A stretch of DNA of 64,000 nucleotides from Hydrocarboniphaga sp965279055 (GTDB lineage Bacteria > Pseudomonadota > Gammaproteobacteria > Nevskiales > Nevskiaceae), in the NCBI RefSeq assembly GCF_965279055.1, contig NZ_OZ257125.1, positions 62,001-126,000 of the forward strand, read 5' to 3'. Each line of letters begins with the position of its first letter. The first letter of the stretch is position 1. Of the stretch, positions 15,588 to 23,197 are shown piece after piece. Under the pieces are notes generated by a model. The model searched no databases, had not been told where the DNA came from, and worked only from the letters and a program-made list of their open reading frames with translations. The position numbers and the translations under genes were made by a program.

Positions 15588-16316
15588 TCAGCTACGGCGC
15601 AGTAACAGATCGTAGACGCCGTGGCCTAGGCGTTCGCCGCGGGCTTCAAAGCGGGTTTTCGGCCGGGTTTCAGCGCGCGGCGCATAACCGCCGTCGGGCG
15701 CCAGATTGAGCAGCTCCGGCACGCCGCGCACCACCTCGAGCATGTGCCGCGCGTAAGGCTCCCAGTCGGTGGCCATGCGTAGCAGGCCGCCGCTGGCCAG
15801 CGCACGCGTCACCAGCGGCATGAAATGCGGCTGCACCAGACGGCGCTTGTTGTGGCGGCTCTTGTGCCAGGGATCGGGGAAATAAATCACGATCTCGCTG
15901 AGCGCGCCGGCCGGTATCCAGTCGCGCAGCACTTCCACCGCGTCGTGGCTGGAGACGCGCAGATTGCTCAGCCCGGTTTTCTGCGCATGCATCATCACGC
16001 GACCGCAGCCAGGTCGGTGCACTTCGACGCCGATGAAGTCGTGGCCGGGTTCGTTGGCCGCACGCGACAGCAGGTGGTCGCCGTTGCCGAAGCCGATCTC
16101 GAACACGCGCGGCGCCTCGCGGCCGAACATCGCGGCCAGGTCCAGCGGCGCGGCCGGTGGGTCGATGCCGAAATGCGGCCACAGATCTTCGAGTGCGGAT
16201 TTCTGGCCGTCGGTCATGCGGCCTTCGCGGCGCACGTAGGAGCGGATGCGCCGCTGCGGCGCGGCGCTGTCGCCTTCGGCAACGGTGTTTTCTTCCGGGT
16301 TTTGCGGCTCAGCCAT
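15588..16316 (-). CDS. trmB: tRNA (guanine-N7-)-methyltransferase
   Basis: TrmB (EC 2.1.1.33) methylates G46 in the tRNA variable loop using S-adenosylmethionine. In 242 residues the SAM site FEIGFGNGDHLL, the IGVEVHRPGCGR segment and the catalytic IYFPDPWHKSRHNKRRLVQ motif are intact. It is the last gene of thiS-thiG-paiB-like-trmB; its ATG lies inside the final codons of the preceding gene (ATGGCTGA), so its translation should be coupled. thiG-trmB adjacency is conserved in gammaproteobacteria. Confidence 0.97.
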   Translation of the reverse strand: MAEPQNPEENTVAEGDSAAPQRRIRSYVRREGRMTDGQKSALEDLWPHFGIDPPAAPLDLAAMFGREAPRVFEIGFGNGDHLLSRAANEPGHDFIGVEVHRPGCGRVMMHAQKTGLSNLRVSSHDAVEVLRDWIPAGALSEIVIYFPDPWHKSRHNKRRLVQPHFMPLVTRALASGGLLRMATDWEPYARHMLEVVRGVPELLNLAPDGGYAPRAETRPKTRFEARGERLGHGVYDLLLRRS

Positions 16317-16920
16317 GCGGGCTCTTCTGCCTCATCCATTGCGCGACGCTCGCCGCGTCGCGGTCGTCGGCAGCGAGCAGGCCGGCGATCACGCCGCGCT
16401 GATCATCCGCCGTCTTGTTCTGGCTCATCTTGAATTTGGTCTCTACGCGCGCGACCGGCATGCGGAACGCGACGATGCCGGGCAGCAGCCGTTGCAGCGT
16501 CGCCTCGTCGGCCTGCCACTGCGGATCGAAAGCCTGGGTCAGTTTCAGCAGGCTGCTGCGCGCCGCGTCGCGGTCCAGCAGCTGCGGCTGACCGCTGACG
16601 TGCACGGTCGCGTAGTTCCAGGTTGGTACGTTGCGCTCGGGTTCGGCGTACCAGCGCGGCGACACGTAGGCATGCGGGCCGTGGAAAATTGCGATCGTCG
16701 ACGCGATCGTCGTGCCTTGCTCGAAGCGCTGCCAGTGCGGGTTGGCTTTCGCCAGGTGGCCGATCAGCGCATCGCCTTCGAGCAGCAACGGCAGGTGCGA
16801 GATCTGCGGTTCGGCGCCGTCGAGCGCGGTGATCAGGGTCGCGAACGGATGCGCCGCGATCAGCGCCTCGGCGGCCGCGCGATCGCTCTGCGCGAAATGC
16901 GCGGGAGCGTAAAGGCTCAC
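16309..16920 (-). CDS. PaiB-like FMN-binding protein
   Basis: A 203-residue flavin-reductase-like split-barrel protein of the family named after Bacillus PaiB, annotated as FMN-binding negative transcriptional regulators. Motifs: YAPAHF at the N-terminus, HPFATLIT, SHLPLLLEG, GHLAKANPHW, FHGPHAYVSPRWY and VPTWNYATVHVSG. There is no DNA-binding helix-turn-helix, so regulation by this copy is doubtful. The start is GTG 16920, fused to the thiG stop as GTGA, and the stop overlaps trmB by 8 bp. It is an insertion into the usual thiG-trmB order. Confidence 0.87.
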   Translation of the reverse strand: MSLYAPAHFAQSDRAAAEALIAAHPFATLITALDGAEPQISHLPLLLEGDALIGHLAKANPHWQRFEQGTTIASTIAIFHGPHAYVSPRWYAEPERNVPTWNYATVHVSGQPQLLDRDAARSSLLKLTQAFDPQWQADEATLQRLLPGIVAFRMPVARVETKFKMSQNKTADDQRGVIAGLLAADDRDAASVAQWMRQKSPHG

Positions 16921-17729
16921 TGATGCGACAGGCCTTCGAGCGGCGACGAGGCGGAGGCATAGCGCCGGCGCGGCATGCGCCCTGCCAGAAACGCTTCGCG
17001 GCCGGCGATGATGCCGTGGCGCATCGCGCTGGCCATCAGCACCGGATCGCGCGCCTCGGCGATCGCGGTGTTCATCAGTACGCCGTGGCAGCCCAGCTCC
17101 ATCGCGATCGCCGCATCGCTGGCGGTGCCGACGCCGGCGTCGACGATGATCGGCACTTTCGCGTTCTCGACGATGCTCATGATGTTGTAACGGTTCTGGA
17201 TGCCGAGGCCGGAGCCGATCGGCGCGGCCAGCGGCATCACCGCGACGCAGCCGATTTCTTCCAGGCGCTTGCAGATGATCGGATCGTCGCTGGTGTAGAC
17301 CATCACGTCGAAGCCGTCCTTGACCAGAATCTTCGCCGCTTCGATCGTCGCCGGCACGTCCGGGTACAGCGTCCTGGCGTCGCCGAGCACTTCGAGCTTG
17401 ACTAATCTGTGGCCGTCCAGCAGCTCGCGCGCCAGCCGGCAGGTGCGCACCGCGTCCTCGGCGGTGTAGCAGCCCGCCGTGTTCGGCAGCAGCGTGTAGC
17501 GCGACGGCGGAATCACGTCGAGCAGGTTGGGTTCGTTCGGGTTCTGGCCGCCCGCATTCTGGAAAAACGGCGTGCGGCGGATCGCCAGCGTCACGATCTG
17601 CGCGCCGCTGGCCTCGATCGCCTCGCGCGTCTGCTGCATGTCGGTGTATTTGCCGGTGCCGACCAGCAGGCGCGACGAATACGGGCGACCGGCGATGGTC
17701 AGCGCGTCGGGGATGGTCTGTGCATTCAT
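16917..17729 (-). CDS. thiG: Thiazole synthase
   Basis: ThiG (EC 2.8.1.10) condenses deoxyxylulose 5-phosphate, dehydroglycine and ThiS-thiocarboxylate into the thiazole of thiamine. The 270-residue TIM barrel shows SRLLVGTGKY, the Schiff-base lysine in VKLEVLGD, MPLAAPIGSGLGIQN and the phosphate-binding PIIVDAGVGTASDAA..MELGCHGVLMNTAIA. It follows thiS by 18 bp. No TPP riboswitch was recognised upstream of this operon. About 10 C-terminal residues (ASASSPLEGLSHQ) are beyond the conserved domain. Confidence 0.97.
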   Translation of the reverse strand: MNAQTIPDALTIAGRPYSSRLLVGTGKYTDMQQTREAIEASGAQIVTLAIRRTPFFQNAGGQNPNEPNLLDVIPPSRYTLLPNTAGCYTAEDAVRTCRLARELLDGHRLVKLEVLGDARTLYPDVPATIEAAKILVKDGFDVMVYTSDDPIICKRLEEIGCVAVMPLAAPIGSGLGIQNRYNIMSIVENAKVPIIVDAGVGTASDAAIAMELGCHGVLMNTAIAEARDPVLMASAMRHGIIAGREAFLAGRMPRRRYASASSPLEGLSHQ

Positions 17730-17747
17730 TTGTCTGTCTGCGGCCGC

Positions 17748-17951
17748 TCAGCCGCCTCCGATGGCCTGCACGATTTCGACGTGGTCGCCGTCGCGCAGCA
17801 GGGCGCTCGCAAAGCCCGAGCGCGGAATGATGTCGCCGTTGATTTCGACCGCCAGCCGCTTGCCCGCCAGATGCAGCTGCTGCTCGATCAGCTGCAGCAC
17901 GCTGCACTCGCCGGGCACGTCGCGAGGCTGGCCGTTGAGCTGAATGATCAT
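17748..17951 (-). CDS. thiS: Sulfur carrier protein ThiS
   Basis: ThiS is a 67-residue ubiquitin-fold carrier whose C-terminal Gly-Gly is adenylated and converted to a thiocarboxylate, the sulfur donor for ThiG. It starts MIIQLNGQPRDV and ends VQAIGGG, keeping the essential di-glycine. An in-frame GTG at 17957 is an alternative start two codons upstream. It lies 19 bp behind the tRNA-Gly gene with no terminator between, so it may share that transcript. Confidence 0.95.
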   Translation of the reverse strand: MIIQLNGQPRDVPGECSVLQLIEQQLHLAGKRLAVEINGDIIPRSGFASALLRDGDHVEIVQAIGGG

Positions 17952-17970
17952 GGTCACGGGACGAAGGCAG

Positions 17971-18044
17971 TGGAGCGGGTGACGGGAATCGAACCCGCGT
18001 CAGCGGCTTGGGAAGCCGCAGCTCTACCATTGAGCTACACCCGC
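17971..18044 (-). tRNA. tRNA-Gly (anticodon CCC)
   Basis: Read on the minus strand, GCGGGTG/CACCCGC form the acceptor stem, GCTC..GAGC the D stem, GCGGC TTCCCAA GCCGC the anticodon arm and GCGGG TTCGATT CCCGT the T arm (one G-U pair). The loop places CCC at 34-36. Discriminator T is followed by an encoded CCA. It decodes GGG. Located just upstream of thiS on the same strand. Confidence 0.95.
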
Positions 18045-18103
18045 GGTGGCGCCATTGTAGCGGCGCGTGGCGAGCGCCGTTAAGCGACAGCGCTGTGGAC
18101 AAG

Positions 18104-18131
18104 AAAAAGGCCCGCGTCAGCGGGCCTTTTG
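18104..18131. terminator. Bidirectional intrinsic terminator
   Basis: AAAAAGGCCCGC, GTCA loop, GCGGGCCTTTT: a perfect stem flanked by A and T tracts, so it can stop transcription in both directions. On the minus strand it ends the small membrane-protein gene at 18155 and separates it from tRNA-Gly. Confidence 0.9.
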
Positions 18132-18154
18132 TCTGGCTTGAAGCAGCGGCCGAA

Positions 18155-18379
18155 TCAGGTCGTTTCGCTGACCCGGCGCGGGCCGAGGCGGCGCTCGAAC
18201 GGGGTCGGCGGGCCGAGATCTTCGCGACGGCGGTCGCCGCGCTCGATCTCGCGCCGGTCCAGCCGCGAGAACTGGCGCTTGGGGCGGACCTCGTCGCGCG
18301 CGACCAGCCCATACAGAAAGGCAACCACGCACAGCGCGCCGACCGTCATCGTTGCCACGTCGATCAACCAGTTCAACAT
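18155..18379 (-). CDS. Small single-pass membrane protein, hypothetical
   Basis: A 74-residue protein with one hydrophobic helix (about residues 3-26, LIDVATMTVGALCVVAFLYGLVA) followed by a highly charged, Arg/Glu-rich tail (QFSRLDRREIERGDRRRED). No family recognised. A strong terminator 24 bp downstream supports it being a real transcription unit. The charged tail is predicted to be cytosolic. Confidence 0.55.
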   Translation of the reverse strand: MLNWLIDVATMTVGALCVVAFLYGLVARDEVRPKRQFSRLDRREIERGDRRREDLGPPTPFERRLGPRRVSETT

Positions 18380-18442
18380 TGCCGCTCTCCGCCCGTCACG
18401 CCGACAGCGTTCAAGCCGCCGGCGCTTTCGATCCGGGCGGGC

Positions 18443-19066
18443 TTACCGCAGCTGCAGGTCGTTGCCGTCGACCCGAACCGGAGTGCCCACCTGGATGCCC
18501 GCCGCGCTGGCAACCTTTACCGTCTGATAACCGCCATTTTCCATGCGCACGCCGACTTCGTAATACGTCGATGCGCGAGCGCTCCTTTCAACCTGATGGC
18601 CGGCGACACCGCCGAGCACCGCGCCACCCGCGGTGGCCACATCCTTGCCCTTGCCACCACCGAACTGGTGGCCGATCACGCCACCGAGCACCGCACCGGC
18701 GACCGCACCCAGGCCGGTGCCTTCGCCGCGCGCGCGCACTTCGTTGATCGACGCCACCGTGCCGCAGTCGTTGCACACCGCCGCGGCCGGCGGCGGCGTG
18801 TACTGCTGCTGCTGTTCGGCGGCGCGCTCCTGGCGCGCGGCGCGCTCGGCCTTGGCGGCACGGGCCTTGGCGGCGTCGAGTTCGGCCTGCTTCTTTGCCG
18901 CCTCGTCCTGCGCCGCCGCCAGATCGGCCTGGGCTTTCGCCAGTTCCTCTGCCTGGGTAGCGGCCTGATCCGCCGCTTCTTGAGCTTCCTTGTCCGCCGG
19001 CGGTGCGCAGGCGGTGGTCAGCAGGGTCAGCGCAGCCAGCGCAGCGCACAGCGTTTTGTTGTTCAT
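18443..19066 (-). CDS. Glycine-zipper lipoprotein with coiled coil
   Basis: A 207-residue envelope protein. It has a lipoprotein signal peptide with lipobox LTTAC (Cys at about 20), an Ala/Glu/Lys-rich coiled coil at about 25-85 (EEAADQ..EELAKAQADLAAAQDEAA), a QQQQ/proline linker, then a glycine-zipper region (GTGLGAVAGAVLGGVIGHQFGG and a second GGAVLGGVAGHQVE) typical of SlyB/17-kDa surface antigen proteins, and a C-terminal beta segment (YYEVGVRMENGGYQTVKV). Such proteins sit in the outer membrane and affect its integrity. The coiled coil in front of the zipper, Lpp-like in composition, is an unusual combination. AAGAGA precedes the ATG. Confidence 0.82.
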   Translation of the reverse strand: MNNKTLCAALAALTLLTTACAPPADKEAQEAADQAATQAEELAKAQADLAAAQDEAAKKQAELDAAKARAAKAERAARQERAAEQQQQYTPPPAAAVCNDCGTVASINEVRARGEGTGLGAVAGAVLGGVIGHQFGGGKGKDVATAGGAVLGGVAGHQVERSARASTYYEVGVRMENGGYQTVKVASAAGIQVGTPVRVDGNDLQLR

Positions 19067-19264
19067 TGCAATCTCTTTGGGAAGCGTTAGAAGCGTGGTG
19101 GGAAGGCGACCAAGGCGGGCGGCTTTAGGGGCCCGTCCGCATTAAAAAACAGTTTGTAACGACACGTCGCTATCTTTACCGGGCAGGCTGAATGACACCT
19201 GAGTGGAATGTCGCATTTTGCTTGTTTTATTTAATCAAAAATAAGGAATATTTACAACTCTAAA
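19067..19264. other. AT-rich intergenic region between two minus-strand genes
   Basis: Contains the upstream region of the glycine-zipper lipoprotein gene. About 80 bases from 19180 (TTTGCTTGTTTTATTTAATC and following) are strikingly AT-rich for this genome. No unambiguous promoter pair or terminator hairpin could be assigned. Confidence 0.4.
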
Positions 19265-20197
19265 TCACAGGCTCCAGTGCTGCTGCAGGAATGCGGCCGT
19301 GGCGGCCAGCGCGGTATCGGCCTCCGGCAGCAGCGCCGGCATCGCCTGCCAGACGTGCCAGACGCCGTCCCAGATCTGCAGGTCGACCGCGACGCCGGCT
19401 TCGCGGGCACGGGCGGCGAGGCGCCGCGAATCGTCGAACAGGATTTCGTGCGCGGATACCTGGATCAGCAGCGGCGCGATGCCGGCGTAGTCGGCGAACA
19501 GCGGCGAGGCCAGCGGCTGGGTCCGGTCGCGGTCACCGAGATACGAAGCAACAAAACGCTCGGCCTCGCGCGGGCTCAGGACCAGTTCGGTCGACACGTT
19601 GCCCTTGATGCTGGCGCCGCTGGTGGTCAGGTCTGTCCACGGCGAGTAGGCGACGATGGCGGCCGGTTGCGGCAGGCCGGCATCGCGCGCGGCCAGCGCG
19701 CAGGCCAGTGACAGACCGCCGCCGGCGGAGTCGCCGCCGAAGGCGATGTGCTGCGCCGGCACGCCGGACGCCAGCACCGCGCGATACACCGCGAGCGCGT
19801 CGTCGAGCCCGGACGGGAACGGATGCTCGGGCGCCAGACGGTACGACGGCAGCAGTACGCGCGCGCCGGTCAAACGCGAGATGCGCGCCGCCATCGAGGT
19901 GTACAGCTGCGGTGCGCCGACCGCGTAGCCGCCACCGTGGAAATAGATCAGTGTGCGATCACTGGACGCGCCGGTCGGCGTCACCAGCAGCCCGGGAACG
20001 CCGGCCGTGGTCTGCTCGCTGATCTTGCCGCCGCGCGCATGAAACAGCTTCATGCTGGCTGCGGACTTGATCAGCGCGCGGCGCTGCTTGACGTGCGGCA
20101 TCGGGCTGCTCATGACGCGGCCGATGGTCAGGCGGATCATCGGGCGAAGCAGGCGCGCGCGGATCGACACGGGCTTGGGGTTGGCGTAGGCGGGCAT
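19265..20197 (-). CDS. Alpha/beta hydrolase, HSL-type esterase/lipase
   Basis: A 310-residue carboxylesterase of the hormone-sensitive lipase family. The oxyanion motif YFHGGGYAVG, the nucleophile elbow FGGDSAGGG (Ser), the acid in a region HEILFDDSR and the late VWHVWQ histidine form the expected catalytic set. Substrates of such enzymes are short-chain acyl esters. ATG 20197 is chosen because preceding in-frame sequence is Arg-rich noise; no strong Shine-Dalgarno is visible. Divergent from the thioredoxin-like gene. Confidence 0.88.
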   Translation of the reverse strand: MPAYANPKPVSIRARLLRPMIRLTIGRVMSSPMPHVKQRRALIKSAASMKLFHARGGKISEQTTAGVPGLLVTPTGASSDRTLIYFHGGGYAVGAPQLYTSMAARISRLTGARVLLPSYRLAPEHPFPSGLDDALAVYRAVLASGVPAQHIAFGGDSAGGGLSLACALAARDAGLPQPAAIVAYSPWTDLTTSGASIKGNVSTELVLSPREAERFVASYLGDRDRTQPLASPLFADYAGIAPLLIQVSAHEILFDDSRRLAARAREAGVAVDLQIWDGVWHVWQAMPALLPEADTALAATAAFLQQHWSL

Positions 20198-20351
20198 CGG
20201 GTTCTGGACGTTCTTATTGAAGACGCGCACCTTGGCGTCAGCCGCCGTGGCTGAACATGGTCGCCGCGCCTGCGCTTCGCGTCGCGGCGGCGAGCGCTGG
20301 CCGCCACGCCCGCGGATACGCGACACTGGTAGTGCCCTTTCTGCCGACGCG

Positions 20352-20918
20352 ATGCGCATGCCCCGAGCCGAATCCAGTTTCAGCCTGCAGCGCGGTGCGC
20401 CGGCGCCGGACTTCAAGTTGCCGGACGTGGTCAGCGGCGAGCTGCTCGGCCTGCATGCCTGGCGCCAGCAGCGCATCACCGTGATCGCCTTCATCTGCAA
20501 CCACTGTCCGTACGTGCTGCACGTGCTCGACACGCTGCTGCGCCGCGCGCACGACTATCAGGCCCGCGGCGTCGCCTTCGTCGCGATCAGCAGCAACGAC
20601 GTCAGCCGCTATCCGCAGGACGCGCCGCCGGCGATGCGCCTGCTGGCGACGTCGCGCGGCTTCGGCTTCCCTTACCTGTACGACGAGAGCCAGCAGGTGG
20701 CGCTCGCCTATGGCGCGGCCTGCACGCCGGATTTTTACCTGCTCGCCGCCGACGGCAGCCTGGCCTGGGCCGGGCGCTTCGACGAGTCCACGCCGGGCAA
20801 TGGCAAGCCGGCGACGGGCGATGATCTGGCGGCCGCACTGGATGCGCTGCTGGAGGGGCGCGACTGCGATCCGCATCCGCTGCCGAGCGTGGGCTGCAGC
20901 ATCAAGTGGAAGGCTTGA
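20352..20918 (+). CDS. Thioredoxin-fold (PRX-like) family protein
   Basis: A 188-residue redoxin-domain protein. The motif FICNHCPYV (Cys49, Cys52) is characteristic of a peroxiredoxin-like subgroup of thioredoxin-fold proteins whose members carry CxxCP and the YQARGVAFVAISSND and CTPDFYLLAADGSLAW segments. No signal peptide. Reductase or peroxidase activity is inferred from the fold. ATG codons at 20352 and 20358 are both possible. Confidence 0.85.
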   Translation: MRMPRAESSFSLQRGAPAPDFKLPDVVSGELLGLHAWRQQRITVIAFICNHCPYVLHVLDTLLRRAHDYQARGVAFVAISSNDVSRYPQDAPPAMRLLATSRGFGFPYLYDESQQVALAYGAACTPDFYLLAADGSLAWAGRFDESTPGNGKPATGDDLAAALDALLEGRDCDPHPLPSVGCSIKWKA

Positions 20919-20930
20919 AACGCGGTCTGG

Positions 20931-21040
20931 CCCCTCGATACGCGGGCTGAAGCCCGCTACTCGGGGCGAACGGAGCTTTTCGCGGCTTGCCGGAAACCCC
21001 GTTCGTCCCGAGTAGCCGCGCAGCGGCGTATCGAGGGACC
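20931..21040. repeat. Family C inverted repeat pair, copy 1
   Basis: Arms 20931-20973 and 20998-21040 share outer core CCCTCGATACGC and inner core CTCGGGACGAACGG (here CTCGGGGCGAACGG). Each arm has a variable small palindrome in its middle (GCGGGCTGAAGCCCGC versus GCCGCGCAGCGGC). It lies between the redoxin gene and the feo promoter. Confidence 0.9.
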
Positions 21041-21078
21041 CGCAGCAGAGCCGCCGTGCCGCCCGGCCACATCTGCTC

Positions 21079-21100
21079 TACAATGCGAACAATTCTCATC
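21079..21100 (+). promoter_or_regulatory. feo promoter -10 overlapped by a candidate Fur box
   Basis: TACAAT at 21079-21084 is a good -10. It overlaps TGCGAAC-A-ATTCTCA (21084-21098), which matches the 7-1-7 Fur consensus TGATAAT-N-ATTATCA at 10 of 14 positions. The ATG of feoA is 24 bp further. This layout predicts Fe-Fur repression of feoAB. Confidence 0.55.
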
Positions 21101-21122
21101 TCACTAAACGAGCCCGCTTTCG

Positions 21123-21362
21123 ATGCGGCTGTCCGAACTGTCCCGTGGTGTGTCCGCCGTGATCCTGACCGTCGATGACGTGGCCCAGTCCGACCCGATC
21201 GCCGGCCGTCTGCGCGATCTGGGTTTTGTTGCGGGTGAGGCGGTGCGCGTGGTCGCGAACGGGCCTTTCGGCGGCGATCCGATGCTGATCCAGATCGGCT
21301 TCACCCAGTTCGCGCTGCGCCGCGCCGAAGCCGCACGCGTGCGGGTCGAGCACAGCGCCTGA
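21123..21362 (+). CDS. feoA: Ferrous iron transport protein A
   Basis: FeoA is a small cytosolic SH3-like protein needed for FeoB-dependent Fe2+ uptake. The 79-residue product has MRLSELSRG at the start, RLRDLGFVAGEAVRVV and a final beta strand FTQFALRRAEAARV, standard for the family. Its TGA overlaps the feoB ATG (TGATG). Iron regulation is suggested by the Fur-like site over its promoter. Confidence 0.95.
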   Translation: MRLSELSRGVSAVILTVDDVAQSDPIAGRLRDLGFVAGEAVRVVANGPFGGDPMLIQIGFTQFALRRAEAARVRVEHSA

Positions 21363-23197
21363 TGGACGCCGGCTTGCGCATCGCACTGGTCGGCAACCCC
21401 AACTGCGGCAAGACCGCGCTGTTCAACCAGCTCACCGGCAGCCGTCAGAAGGTCGCGAACTACGCCGGCGTCACCGTCGAGCGCAAGGAGGGCCGCTACA
21501 CCGCGGCCAGCGGCAAGCTGGTGCAGGTGCTCGATCTGCCCGGCGCCTACAGCCTCGCCGCGACCAGCCCGGACGAGGCGGTGACGCGCGACGTCTGCCT
21601 GGGCCGCTTCACCGGCGAGCAGCGTCCCGACCTGCTGGTCTGCGTGGTCGACGCGACCAACCTGCGCCTGCATCTGCGCTTCGTGCTGGAGCTGCAGGAG
21701 CTCGGCCTGCCGATGCTGCTGGCGCTGAACATGGTCGACGCGGCCAAGCGCCGCGGCATCGTCATCGATCGCGCCAGGCTGCAGGACATGCTCGGCGTGA
21801 CTATCGTCGAGACCGTCGCGGTGAAACGCGGCGGCGCCGCGAATCTTCTGGCGCAGCTCGACAGCGCTTTGCCGGCGCTGCCGCAGCCGACCGTCGAAGG
21901 CGCCGACGCGCATGCCAAGGTCGTCAAGCTGCTCGCCGCGACGGTGACGATGCCGCATCGCATCGCCGCGTTCGACGCCGCCGCCGATCGCGTGCTGCTG
22001 CACCCGGTGTTCGGCCTGCTGATTCTCAGCGTGGTGATGTTCCTGATGTTCCAGGGAGTGTTCTCCTGGGCCGCGCCGCTGATGGACGGCATCGAGACGA
22101 TGATGTCGGCGATCGGCGGCTTCATCGGCAGCGCGATGCCCGATGGCCCGCTGCGCAGCCTGATCGTCGACGGCGTCATCGCCGGTGCCGGCAGCGTGCT
22201 GGTGTTCCTGCCGCAGATTCTGATCCTGTTTCTTTTCATCCTCGCGCTCGAGGAATCCGGCTACCTGCCGCGCGCCGCGTTCCTGCTCGATCGCATCATG
22301 GTCGGCGCCGGCCTGACCGGGCGCTCGTTCATTCCGCTGCTGTCGAGTTTCGCCTGCGCGATTCCCGGCATCATGGCCACGCGCAGCATCCAGGATCCGC
22401 GCGAGCGCCTGGCGACGATCATGGTCGCACCGTTGATGACCTGCTCGGCGCGGTTGCCGGTATACGCGCTGCTGATCGGCGCGTTCGTGCCGCGCCGCGA
22501 CGTGCTCGGCCTGTTCAATCTGCAGGGCATCGTGATGTTCGGCCTGTATGCGCTGGGCATCGTGTCGGCCGCGGTCGTCGCCTACGTGATGAAGTATTTC
22601 AAGCGCGATGTCGCCGAGCAGTCGCTGATGATGGAGCTGCCGTCGTATCGCCTGCCGAACCTGCGCGATCTCGCGATCGGCCTGTGGGAACGCGGCTCGA
22701 TCTTCGTCAAGCGCGTCGGCACGATCATCCTGTCGCTGACCGTGCTGCTGTGGTTTCTGTCGAGCTTTCCGGCGGCGCCGGAGGGCCATGTCGGCGACGC
22801 GATCGACTACAGCTACGCCGGCATCATCGGCCACTGGCTGGAATACGTGTTCGCGCCGATCGGCTTCAACTGGCAGATCTGCGTCGCGCTGATTCCCGGC
22901 CTGGCGGCGCGCGAAGTCGCGGTGGCTTCGCTGGCCACGGTCTATGCGCTGTCGGCCACTGGCGACGCCGCCGAAGCGGCGCTGTCGCCGATCATCGCCG
23001 CGCAATGGAGCCTGCCGACGGCGCTGTCGCTGCTCGCCTGGTACGTGTACGCGCCGCAGTGCATGTCGACGCTGGCGGTGATCCGCCGCGAGACCAACAG
23101 CTGGAAAAGCGTCGGCATCGCCGCCGGCTACCTGTTCGCGCTGGCGTATCTGGCCTCACTCATCACGTATCAGGTCGCGAGGGCCTTGAGCTCATGA
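21362..23197 (+). CDS. feoB: Ferrous iron transporter FeoB
   Basis: FeoB is an inner-membrane Fe2+ transporter with a GTPase-like N-terminal domain. The 611-residue protein shows G1 GNPNCGKT (11-18), G3 DLPGAYSL (58-65), G4 NMVD, a short helical spacer, then Gate domains and membrane helices including SFACAIPGIMATR and the second Gate near GLAAREVAVASLA. It is about 150 residues shorter than E. coli FeoB, the size usual in Xanthomonas-type systems. It overlaps both feoA and the downstream gene by four bases or fewer, so the three are one translational unit. Confidence 0.97.
   Translation: MDAGLRIALVGNPNCGKTALFNQLTGSRQKVANYAGVTVERKEGRYTAASGKLVQVLDLPGAYSLAATSPDEAVTRDVCLGRFTGEQRPDLLVCVVDATNLRLHLRFVLELQELGLPMLLALNMVDAAKRRGIVIDRARLQDMLGVTIVETVAVKRGGAANLLAQLDSALPALPQPTVEGADAHAKVVKLLAATVTMPHRIAAFDAAADRVLLHPVFGLLILSVVMFLMFQGVFSWAAPLMDGIETMMSAIGGFIGSAMPDGPLRSLIVDGVIAGAGSVLVFLPQILILFLFILALEESGYLPRAAFLLDRIMVGAGLTGRSFIPLLSSFACAIPGIMATRSIQDPRERLATIMVAPLMTCSARLPVYALLIGAFVPRRDVLGLFNLQGIVMFGLYALGIVSAAVVAYVMKYFKRDVAEQSLMMELPSYRLPNLRDLAIGLWERGSIFVKRVGTIILSLTVLLWFLSSFPAAPEGHVGDAIDYSYAGIIGHWLEYVFAPIGFNWQICVALIPGLAAREVAVASLATVYALSATGDAAEAALSPIIAAQWSLPTALSLLAWYVYAPQCMSTLAVIRRETNSWKSVGIAAGYLFALAYLASLITYQVARALSS

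Noticed and set aside
14521..16316. Calvin-cycle gene cluster around prkB
   Set aside because: No RuBisCO, cbb or carboxysome gene nearby; the neighbours are tRNA and thiamine genes.
17730..18154. TPP riboswitch in front of thiS
   Set aside because: The sequence upstream of thiS is a tRNA gene; no THI-box motif (CUGAGA...ACYUGA) was recognised.
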